A stretch of 64,000 nucleotides of DNA, taken from assembly GCA_030278955.1 (NCBI GenBank), contig JAOANR010000015.1, positions 36,116,487-36,180,486 on the forward strand, read 5' to 3'. Under the pieces are notes generated by a model, which worked only from the letters and a program-made list of their open reading frames with translations, searched no databases and was not told where the DNA came from. This document shows positions 49,649 to 59,200 of the stretch, in pieces. Both the position numbers and the translations under genes were made by a program. Source of the stretch: Hygrophila difformis. Lineage: Eukaryota > Streptophyta > Magnoliopsida > Lamiales > Acanthaceae. How positions within the stretch are numbered: the stretch's first letter is position 1; each line of letters opens with the position of its first letter.

Positions 49649-52600
49649 TTATGTCCCCATAACTGTGTCGGTATCGGTTTGGAACAATGTCGGGTAGCGT
49701 TCTCTCATGTCGGATTCTACTTCCCAAGTTGCCGTCTCACTTTCGTGGTTTGACCAAAGAACCTTGATCATTTTGACGGTTTTGTTCCCTGTTACTCGTT
49801 CCTTAGTGTCAAGAATACGCACTGGGACTTCTTCGCAAGTCAAGTCTTCATCGAGCTCAATTATCTCCGGTTGAAGTACATGTGTCGGGTCCGGCACATA
49901 CTTCTTTAGTTGCGAGACATGGAAGACATTATGAACTCTATCTAAGTGTGGCGGTAAAGCCAATCGGTAGGCTAGAGTTCCGACTCGTTCTAGAATTTCG
50001 TAAGGTCCTATATATCGAGGACTTAACTTCCCTCGTTTGCCAAAGCGCATCACCCCCTTCATGGGTGATATCTTTAGCATGACCCTATCTCCCACTTGAA
50101 ATTCTAGGTCTCGTCGTCTCACGTCGGCATAACTCTTTTGACGGTCTTGTGCGGCTTTCATCTTCCCTTGAATCACTTTGATTCGTTGAGCCATGTCCTC
50201 GATAAGTTGTGGTCCCACTACCACGGACTTATCATTTTCTTCCCAGCTCAACGGGCTTCGGCACTTTCGTCCATACAACGCCTCGAAAGGTGCCATGCCG
50301 ATGCTAGCATGGTAGCTATTATTATAAGAAAACTCAATCAAGGGTAAATGAGATTCCCAATTCCCTTTGAATTCCAACACACATGCTCTCAGCATGTCTT
50401 CTAGTGTTTGGATTGTCCTCTCGGTTTGTCCATCCGTCATCGGGTGGAATGCGGTGCTCATTTTGATTTGAGTACCGAGAGCTTTTTATAACTCCGTCCA
50501 GAAATGAGAGACAAATCTACTGTCTCTATCGGAAATGATATCATGTGGTACTCCATGTCGGCGTACCACATTATCAATGTAGGCTCGGGCCAATTGGTCC
50601 ATAGTCCACGTGTCTTTCATTGGGATAAATATGGCTGTCTTCGTTAGCCTATCCACAATCACCCAAATCTTGTTCATGCCTTTAGGTGATCGGGGTAATC
50701 CCGAGACAAAGTCCATTGAGATGCTATCCCACTTCCAACTTGGAATCTCTAGTGGTTGCATCAATCCTAAGGGTTTATGTCGCACTGCCTTAACCTTTTG
50801 GCAGGTGAGACATCTCGCCACGAAGTTCGACACTTCCTTCTTCATTCCCGGCCACCAATAGATATTCTTCAGATCTTTGTATAGCTTGTCACCTCTGGGA
50901 TGTACGGAATATGGCGTGTTGTGCCCTTCCTCCATCAACCTTTGCTTCAACTCGGCACATCTAAGGGGCACACACCATCTCCCTTTAAAACGGATGCTTC
51001 CATCCTCGTGGACAGCAAATCCTATTGCCTTTCCTTCGGCAATATATCCTTTTATCTTCTCGAGTTTCGGGTCGCCCGGTTGAGCGAGTCGAATCTCGTC
51101 CAATATTGGAGTTTCTACGATCATGGCATTGACTGTTTCTCTCACTGTACCAGGATGCACAAGTTCTAACTCCAATCTTGCCATCTCCATATACAATGCC
51201 GGCGGAATTACCAACGAGTTTGTCATGTGTTGGGTTTTCTGACTTAGGGCATCGGCTACCACATTCGCCTTCCCCTCGTGGTATGCTATCTCTAAATCGT
51301 AGTCTTTAATAAGTTCCAACCACCTTCGCTGTCTCAAATTCAACTCCTTCTGAGTGAATATATATTTCAAGCTCTTGTGGTCGGTGAACATTCGACACTT
51401 CCGCCCATAAAGATAATGTCTCCATATCTTTAGAGCGAAAACGACCGCTGCCACCTCCAGGTCGTGGGTCGGATAATTCTCCTCGTGAGGTTTTAGTTGG
51501 CGTGATACATACGCTACGACTCTCGAGTCTTGCATCAAGACACAACCTAAACCTTCCTTCGAAGCATCGCTATATACTTCGAAGTCACCATTCTCTGATG
51601 GTAGGGTTAATACGGGTGTGGTTGTGAGTCGTTTCTTCAGCTCTTGAAACGCAATCTCACACGCTTCGGTCCACTCGTATTTTGCTCCTTTCTTCAGTAG
51701 CTGGGTCAAAGGACGTGCAATTCTTGAAAAGTCCTTCACAAATCGTCTATAATACCCGACTAATCCAAGGAAACTCCTTATTTCCGTTGGACTCTTCGGA
51801 GTTGCCCACTCCGTCACGGCAGAAACCTTTGCCGGATCCACTGATACGCCATCAGCGGATACTATGTGTCCGAGAAATGCCACTTCTTTCAACCAGAAAT
51901 CGCATTTCGACAGCTTGCCGTATAGCTGATTTCTTCGCAAGATTTCTAACACTTGATGTAAGTGTTTTGCATGCTCTTCCTCGCTCTTTGAGTAGATCAT
52001 GATGTCGTCGATGAACACTACGACGCACTGATCTAACAATTCTCGGAACACGTTGTTCATGAGATTCATGAACATGGCCGGAGCATTTGTTAACCCGAAG
52101 GATAACACTGTGAACTCGTAATGGCCATATCGCGTTCGAAATGCCGTCTTCGGAATGTCCTTCTCGGCGATCCTCAATTGATGATACCCAGATCGCAAAT
52201 CGATCTTCGAGAATACTGAAGATCCCTTCAGTTGATCAAACAGATCCTCTATTCTCGGTAGGGGGTATTTATTCTTGATGGTCACTTGGTTTAATCCTCG
52301 ATAATCTATGCAAAGACGTAGTCCTCCGTCTTTCTTCTTGACAAATAAAACCGGTGCTCCCCAAGGGGACGTACTCGGTCTTATGTAACCTTTTCCCAAT
52401 AGTTCCTCGAGTTGTTCCTTTAACTCCTTCATTTCCAGTGGTGCCATCCGGTATGGAGCTTTTGAGACAGGCTCTGTCCCCGGAATGAGATCTATAGTGA
52501 ATTCAAGATCTCTCTCAGGTGGCATGCCCGGAACGTCCTCAGGGAACACGTCCGGGTATTCTCTTACCACTGGTATGCTATCAACCTTGTTTTCTTCCGC

Positions 52601-53515
52601 CTCAAGGTTGTGCACATAGCACGCATATAGTTCATACCCCTTACGCATGAAGTTACTTAATTTGAGTGCACTAACGATTTTGATACTCTTCTTAGGGGGC
52701 TGAGAGTAAAAGATAACTCTCTTTCCCCTACTTTTTGACAAGGTGATCTTTTGCTTTTGGCATTCGATCACCGCCTTATACTGGGATAACCAATCCATCC
52801 CCAGTATGATGTCAAAGTCTCTTAAGTTAAATTCTACCAAGTTCGCGAAGAATTCTACGTTCTTTATCACTATAGGAATTCCGTTATATCGTTTAGAGCA
52901 AGACACTACTTCTCCAGAAGGCAATTGAATTCCTAAGCTGATTCTCTCGCACTTAGGTAGATCTAACTCAGGCACTATTCTTGATGCTATAATTGAGCAA
53001 CTAGCTCCAGAATCAAATAGAATTCTAAGGGGCGTATTCAGCATATAAAATGTACCTGCCATCATTTCTCCTTGCGCAGGCACGTCCGCTTGGTTCACCA
53101 CGTTCAGCCTCCCCATAGGGCGTCCCTGATTGCCCTGCTGATTCGCATTCGGCTGCTGATTTTGTTGCTGGTTATGATTCTGAGGGGGCGGAGGTCGTTG
53201 GTTCTGGTTCTGGTTTTGCGGCCTATTTTGAGGGGGTCTGTACCCTTGGTTATTCCTGTTTCGCCCGTTTTGATTTTGAGGCTGTTCTTGCCCCGCGACC
53301 AAATCGTCCCTCATTGTTATGTTCTCGAGCCTAGTCCGGCAATCCCGTCGAACGTGACCCATTCGACCGCATCGGTAACAGGCGCCTTGTTGCGGGCATC
53401 CCCTTGCCAGATGGGGTCGTCCACATCTCGGGCAAGGTGGTACCGGATCTTCTTGGTTGAACTTCCTCCCAGTGTTGTTTTGTTGGGGCCTATTTGACCC
53501 TCTGATAATGGCCAA
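49649..53515 (-). pseudogene. gypsy pol polyprotein with one premature stop
   Basis: The frame from 53515 encodes zinc knuckles ([27 protein letters not shown]), then protease [13 protein letters not shown] at about residue 166. Reverse transcriptase follows with [20 protein letters not shown] and the catalytic FIDDIMIYS near residue 505, then RNase H ([15 protein letters not shown]) near 650. An H2C2 zinc domain ([11 protein letters not shown]...CLTCQ) near 875 leads into the integrase core ([25 protein letters not shown]). A TAA at 50486-50488 interrupts at FWTEL, in a position where Gln (CAA) is usual; translation resumes in the same frame (KALGTQIKMSTAFHPMTDGQ) to a chromodomain-like tail (VLWSNHESETATWEVE). 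Apart from that codon the 3.9-kb frame is open, so decay is slight. The gag portion upstream is lost at the 53519 junction. Confidence 0.9.
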
Positions 53516-53804
53516 AAATGACCATTATTTTCAATCCATTTCCGTGTCTTAAACGGGCATTTGATCGCATTCCGGTCTTACATTAAGTAAGAAAGCAGTC
53601 GAATTGGACTAATTTATGCATAATTGTAAAAATAATAAGCTGGTGTGAAAAAGACATAAATATGTAATTTTATTACATATTTATGTTAGAAAAATCCAAA
53701 AACATGAGAAAAAGAAAAGGAATGAAAAAGATGGGAAAAAGAGAGAAAAGCCCACAAAAGAATATTTTCGGCCCATCTGGCCCAATCCAGCAGGCCCAGG
53801 AAGA

Positions 53805-54065
53805 CCTTTGTCGCGGAAGCCCTTGGCGCGATGCAGTATTCCGCGACAAAGGCATGTTCCGCGACCAACTGGCCCCAAATGAAGAGGAGACCAGCCAAGC
53901 CCCTGGCGCGATGACCCTTGTCGCGATGGCATGCTCCGCGACAAAGGTCCATTCCGCGACCAAGATACATTTTTAGAGACACAAGACCCAGTCGAGAAGC
54001 TTTGCCACATGCAGTGTGTTCCGCGACCAAACTTGGTGCTCCGAGACAAAGCTGTGATGTGTGTG
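53805..54065. repeat. CpG-rich palindrome array A
   Basis: Multiple copies of TTGTCGCGGAA and TTCCGCGACAAA in alternating orientation, ending about 55 bp upstream of the TATA box at 54121. Copies are degenerate (GGCGCGATG variants). Confidence 0.8.
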
Positions 54066-54118
54066 ATGTCTTGAGACACAATGGGCTCAAATCAAGACCC
54101 ATGAGCTTAGGGTTTCCC

Positions 54119-54131
54119 CTCTATAAATATG
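54119..54131 (+). promoter_or_regulatory. TATA box of the third element's LTR
   Basis: CTCTATAAATATG follows a TTAGGGTTTCC motif and a CpG-palindrome array. The spacing and the downstream leader-like sequence fit a U3 promoter. No transcript evidence is available from sequence. Confidence 0.55.
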
Positions 54132-54749
54132 AGGTGTTTCCTTTGAGCTAAAGGTTGGAAGAATCTTAGAAAAACTACACCTTCTTGAAGACAAGTTGGG
54201 GAGTTCAGTAGTTTAGTTTAGTTTAGGGTAGTTTAGTTAGATTTTTCTTGTATTATTTACTTCTTGCACTAGTCAGAAATAGTTTACTGCACTTTGATTA
54301 GATAGCCAGTTTTATACCTTGTTTTTGTTCTAAGCTTTTGTTTAAGGGTTTGTGGTACTCAAACCATGGGTATGAACAACACCTTTTAATAATATGGGAA
54401 AACATTCTCCATTTGTGTCCCAAAATCATGAAATGGGTCTCACACCCCATGGATCTTACTGTTTTCATCTTCCTTGGGTCATTTGATCCTTGTTTTGCAT
54501 TTTAATGTTACTGCTTGGTAACTTTTTCTTTGGATAATGTTGCATGCTTATGGATGATCAAGCTTAGATTAGGGTTTCTTAAGTTTTAAGCTTGCTTTAT
54601 TTCTATTTTGTTCAAGCATGTTCTAGCTAGATTCAAATTCTGTTTTGTTATTTTGAGCTTAGTTTAGCTTTTGAATCTGAAATGGGTGAGATCACACATA
54701 ATGCATGCCACTGTTCCACTTTACTTTTCTGACATGTGTACTGGACACA

Positions 54750-55207
54750 CCTTTGTCGCGGAACAACCCTTGTCGCGGAACCACGTTCCGCGACAAAATG
54801 ATGCTTTGGCGACAAAGGTGCCGAAGAACATTTGTTGACCATTATTTTTAAAACCCTTGGTCGCGAAACACCCCTTGGCGCGGAACCACGTTCCGCGACA
54901 AAATCTTGATTAGCGACCAAGGACCCAAATACTTGTGATTTTATTCTGGAAGGGCTTTGTCGCGAAGCAACCTTGTCGCGGAACCACGTTCCGCGCCAAA
55001 ATATCTTGTTCCGCGACAAGAATTATGCCTTGTCCAATTTTCAACCTTTTTGTCGCTATGACCTTGTCGCGGAACCACGTTCCGCGACAAAATTTTCTTT
55101 ACTTAGCGACAAAACAAACCCTAAGCTTTCAAAATTCCATTTCTCTTATTTCCCACCCCTTTGTCGCGGAGCCATGCTCCGCGACACGAACCCTGTATCG
55201 CGACAAG
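54750..55207. repeat. CpG-rich palindrome array B, period near 100 bp
   Basis: Five perfect or near-perfect 27-bp hairpins have arms TTGTCGCGGAAC and GTTCCGCGACAA around a 3-base centre. They start near 54770, 54875, 54973, 55073 and 55161. Each is bracketed by weaker outer arms (TTTGTCGC ... GCGACAAAG), making nested inverted repeats. The fifth has GGAGCCATGCTCC in the middle. Confidence 0.9.
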
Positions 55208-55209
55208 GT

Positions 55210-57580
55210 GGCACCTTTTGCCAAATTCTCATTCTTCATCTCATTCCATTAATTAATTGAACCTTTGTATTAATATTTTGAGGTTGAAATCCAATGATCT
55301 CAACCCATGATTAATTTGATATAAAGAACTTTGTTCAATTCCCTATTAAAAGATTCTTCTACAAATGATTAAACTCTAATGATCTAAGTATATAATCCGG
55401 ACTGTAATTAATTAATTAATTATGGAATGAGTGATTATTTAGACATGAAGAGTAATTATGGATTCATCTCCATACCTTGCATGAGAAACCAATGTCTCTC
55501 ATGCAAGATGACCCAAAAACATTTTCTTTTATTTTATTCTGTCTTTTCCGTGATGTGTGAAACAACTAATAAGGAATATATCAGATTAATGTTGGCGGGT
55601 ATTCCCACACGGATAACTAGCTCGTATTCTGTATATTAATTATTAGATGTTATTTTTGCATGGTCCGGATAGTGGTCGGTGGAAGCCTTGGCGGTTCATC
55701 CCTCCGGGATTATAATAGCTGCTCAGCTGACTCCCATCCGGATACAGTTCTCTTTTCTTACTTTAATTTCAAACCTGAATCTGGAGCTGTAGTAATTTTA
55801 GATGATATATGCCAATGTCATCTAATTATTATTGCAGTAATAGAACATGTGGGTTTTTATCCAAATTCACAGATAGTGGAGTCTGAGATGACGGCGGCAA
55901 CTGTCATTTGAGGCATCCCATTGTCTAAAAGTCATCCCACCTGAAATGATCAGGACCTGGATAGCAGATGTTTGCAGTCCGGATCATCCTGATTATTTTT
56001 GTCATCTTTTTAGCCAAATAAATTCTTCTCATCTCCGGCTATTTCATTTCTATGTTTCACATTCTGTCTAAACCCACCTTATATTTTGGGTTATTTTATT
56101 TTACACTTCTCTATAAATTTATGCATGATACTATTATGTAGATATTGTGGTCGATATTATTTTGGGATCCTTCCCTTGGGCATAGAAGTCTTGATTTAAA
56201 TCAGATGTTTCATATTAAATTTCCAACAAAAATTCCTTTATAAAATCCGGATCTGAGTACGGGATAAATTCGACAGTTATGACTAATTCATATCCGACTG
56301 GGGGTTGATTTTGGGAAATTAGAAGCAGAGTCAGCGATTAGGTCTCACCTAGACTGAAAGGGTCTGTGTTCTTATTGAGAGTCTAGTACCTGATAGGGAA
56401 TGATTTTCAGATTTATTATTTTCCGAAATTGCTGTATGTTGGAAATCTTGTATTAAATATTGCACTGGGTCGGAGTCTACTTGGATTCTGATAAAGTGTG
56501 ACAGATAATACTAGAGGAACAACATTCGGGCCTTGGTTATTTTCTAAGGTAAGGTTGAGTTTTCTTTCAATCACTATCTTCTTCTGCCAAAGCCTATTCT
56601 TGAGTCCTGAGTGAGTGCATCCGGAACGAACTAATTTATTAGTTCGTTTCATTAGTTTGTATCTCATAACCACCCGACGAGAAGTGAACACTGCGAGCGG
56701 TTCACCGAGAATAGGGAATTCTTGATCCACATCCGGTCATTCTGACTGGGGGCTTTCTTTTACTACCAGGGTCAAACTTTCAGAAATCTCTGAGTGATAG
56801 GATTTTAAATGCTTTCTTTACTGCGTTCTTTTAACTGCTTTCTTTAGAGGTCACTCGGGTGTATTGAGAGTTGTGTAACTGCTACTAGGACTAAGAGTTA
56901 AGGGATAGTTCAGGGCTTAATTAGAATCTTTGGGCGTGACATGGGGGAATGATAGCGGTACTTGACAGTTCAACTAATGATTTGTCAGGTGTTGCTTGTC
57001 CACCACCGATAATTAACATACCTTAGCAATGCATTGCGAGGGTGGTTATGCGTCTGTGGTATCTTAGAATTTATTTTCTTAAGAACATGTAAACTCTTAC
57101 TGTAAGTACCTGTCTGTTAAAGGGAACATGGTACAGAGAGCATGAGAAGTAGCTAACTGAACGGATTATCCCAAGCTAAGATCTGTGTAACAAAATGGAA
57201 GTTTAATTGTGTTTGATCTGAATCTTGTCCAATCTTTATTCTTTTCTTCCTGTCCCTTCTGTCCCATTTTAAATCTGCTTTCTTAGAATAATCTTAATCG
57301 CTTTCTTAGAATAATTTTATTGCTTTCTTAGATTAAATTTAATTCGCTTTCTAGAATAATTTTATCTGCTTTATTTTAATTGCTTTCATAACTCAGTTTA
57401 AATTCTGTCAAGTAGTTGTTAGTCATTTCACAAACTTGATTCGAGTAACCGAGTGGAAAATCTTAGTAAATGACGTGGGACCTGCTTCTATCGCACATCC
57501 TCCAGTGAACGATCCGGTCTTACTATAAATTACTGCAATTTTTGACACCGTGCGCTTTCGGGAGCACAGTTTCTTAACTA
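55210..57580 (+). other. non-coding interior of the long LTR-like region
   Basis: About 2.4 kb with no long ORF and no recognisable repeat ends. A short series of related CTTTCTTAGAATAATTTTA units occurs around 57283-57370. Confidence 0.5.
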
Positions 57581-57594
57581 CGAGCAATAAAAAC

Positions 57595-58031
57595 ATGACT
57601 ACGTATAAATATATCCTTAATCATAACACCGCCATCATAAATTGGTTTCATTAAATAAAACCTAAACCAGGATCACGAATTTTCAGAAAATACTCATGTA
57701 GTGGGAATTAGTCAAAAGTTTCATGGCAGGAAATCTTATGGCAAGAATTGATGAGAAGTATCATGGAGTATTTGCCGGGGATCCTCAGTGTGACAGGCTG
57801 AAGGTCAACCTATCCCGGCTATGCCATGAGATTTGTCAGCATTTCATGACAGAGAGGACCACAGCGCCATTTGAAACCAAAGCACCATACTTGAGTAATA
57901 AAAAGAATAATAATCTTGATATATCCCTAAACCCTTTCCCGTGAACCATAACTCTTTTCATTTAATAAATCTAACCTGGTATAATTTTAGAAAAAGCTCG
58001 GGTTAACGAAACTTGTCAAAAGTTTCATGGC
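57595..58031 (+). repeat. diverged tandem duplication at the LTR end
   Basis: GTCAAAAGTTTCATGGC occurs at 57711-57727 and again at 58015-58031, 304 bp apart. Similar upstream sequence precedes both (CATTAAATAAAACCTAAACC and CATTTAATAAATCTAACCTG). Only the second copy continues into the full primer site. Confidence 0.65.
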
Positions 58032-58045
58032 GCCGTTGCCGGGGA
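58028..58045 (+). other. primer binding site for Asp-tRNA
   Basis: TGGCGCCGTTGCCGGGGA directly follows the LTR-like CA end. This is the complement of the 3' end of plant Asp-tRNA and the usual primer site of Athila-type and related gypsy elements. Confidence 0.75.
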
Positions 58046-58554
58046 GGATGCAGCGTCGTTTATTAAGAGGATTACACTCCTGATTACTCCTAGATTAGCT
58101 TAGATTAGTCTAGTTTAGTGTAATATATCTAATCCAGAACAGAAAAAGTACCCTCAAGATTAATTGAACATTTAGAGTACCAAGACTCTAAATGTGAGGA
58201 TGTTGAACTGAGGAGAAAACCTAACCTAATGGGTATTTATCTGTCTTGCAGGAAATTCGGAACCAACCAAAAAGAAGGAGCAGAAAAAGCAAGGAAAACC
58301 AGGTTCTTGGTTGGTAAAATTCCACAAATCTGAGAAATTATTTTCGGAATTTAAAGGAATTTAAGATCCGGAATAAATCTTGCAGATAAATGGAACTGAC
58401 CCAACCTAATTTTATGCAAGTAGATTATTCTAAATAATGGCCCAATGATTTGAATTTACTTGGACTGAATCCATTCAGGTCCAACTCAAATAAAATGGAC
58501 GCAGGCCCAATATCACACTCGGGCCCAATCCGTTGAAAATTTGAAAATTCAAAA

Positions 58555-59030
58555 AGTTTGTCGCGGACTGACCATCCGCGACAAAACACCCCTTATCGGC
58601 AACCCTTGTTTGTCTTTGTCGCGGAATGACCATTTTGTCGCGGAACAACGTTTCGCGACCAGGTGCAATTCCGCGACAAAATCTCACTCACCTCTGAACC
58701 CTTGTTTGTCTTTGTCGCGGAGTGATCATTTTGTCGCGATGGCCAGCATCGCGCCCATGTGCAAATTCCGCGACAAAGTTATACTCATCCCTAAACTCTG
58801 CTTGTCTTTGTCGCGGAACATTTTTTCGCGGAGCATGACTCCGCGACAGAGTTCCTATTCCGCGACACGGACACACCACTCCATTCTTCCTCGCCATTTT
58901 GTCGCGGTACACTTTGTCGCGGTGCATGACTCCGCGACAAAGTCCCACACTCCGCGACACTTCTAATGTCGCTAAGCCTGGTCGCGTAATCCTGTTCCGC
59001 GACCATGGGCTAGGGTTCCGCGACCGGCCC
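58555..59030. repeat. CpG-rich palindrome array C
   Basis: Further copies of TTTGTCGCGGA and TCCGCGACAAA in units of roughly 110-120 bp, with shared spacers (AACCCTTGTTTGTC near 58602 and 58698). The array ends next to a TATTTAAA box at 59036, just as array A precedes its own TATA box. Confidence 0.85.
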
Positions 59031-59033
59031 ATT

Positions 59034-59044
59034 ACTATTTAAAC
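59034..59044 (+). promoter_or_regulatory. candidate TATA box upstream of the long leader ORF
   Basis: CTATTTAAACC lies about 165 bp before the ATG at 59201, with CT-rich leader sequence between. It follows GGGCTAGGGTTCCGCGACC, similar to the AGGGTTTCC before the LTR TATA box. Confidence 0.45.
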
Positions 59045-59200
59045 CTCTCCGCCTCCCTCTTCTTCCTCACGCATTCGGACTTAGAAAATTTTTGAAAAAC
59101 CTCTCATACTCGAAACCTCTCCCGAAGTACACCACTGTGTTCTTCGCACCTTTCGAACGCAAAACCCAAGGGAAACTCTGCCCAAATTTTCGCAACCCTT

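Larger units (their letters stand above)
46822..53518 (-). mobile_element. Ty3/gypsy chromovirus, 5'-truncated (3' LTR plus pol)
   Basis: Its 3' LTR is at 46822-49425 and the internal region runs right to about 53518. The element sits between the copia ORF on its left and a third element on its right. Gag is missing apart from the terminal zinc knuckles. The pol order (protease, reverse transcriptase, RNase H, integrase, chromodomain-like tail) and the 2.6-kb LTR suggest the Tekay/Del lineage, which is inference. Confidence 0.85.
53519..58027 (+). mobile_element. putative very long LTR (about 4.5 kb) of a third, + strand Ty3/gypsy-type element
   Basis: The segment begins TGACCATTATTTTC exactly where the gypsy gag breaks off and ends TCAAAAGTTTCA immediately before an Asp-tRNA primer site, satisfying TG...CA. 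A TATA box (CTATAAATAT, about 54121-54130) lies 0.6 kb in. The motif ACACCGTGCGCTTTCGGGAG at 57546-57565 resembles the U5 end of plant Athila/Tat-group elements. LTRs of several kilobases are known in that group. The second LTR is outside the window, so the left boundary and the LTR assignment remain inference. No long ORF is present. Confidence 0.55.

Noticed and set aside
53673..54102. Overlapping ORFs of 96-138 codons in array A
   Set aside because: Present in several frames at once because the CpG palindromes lack stop codons; no protein family recognised.
54750..55207. Palindromes as CAMTA CGCG-box sites
   Set aside because: The core is T-CGCG-G (or C-CGCG-A), which does not satisfy the V-CGCG-B consensus on either strand.
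53519..58027. A host gene in the 4.5-kb region
   Set aside because: No long ORF or exon series; position between the broken gypsy gag and an Asp-tRNA primer site fits retroelement LTR better.
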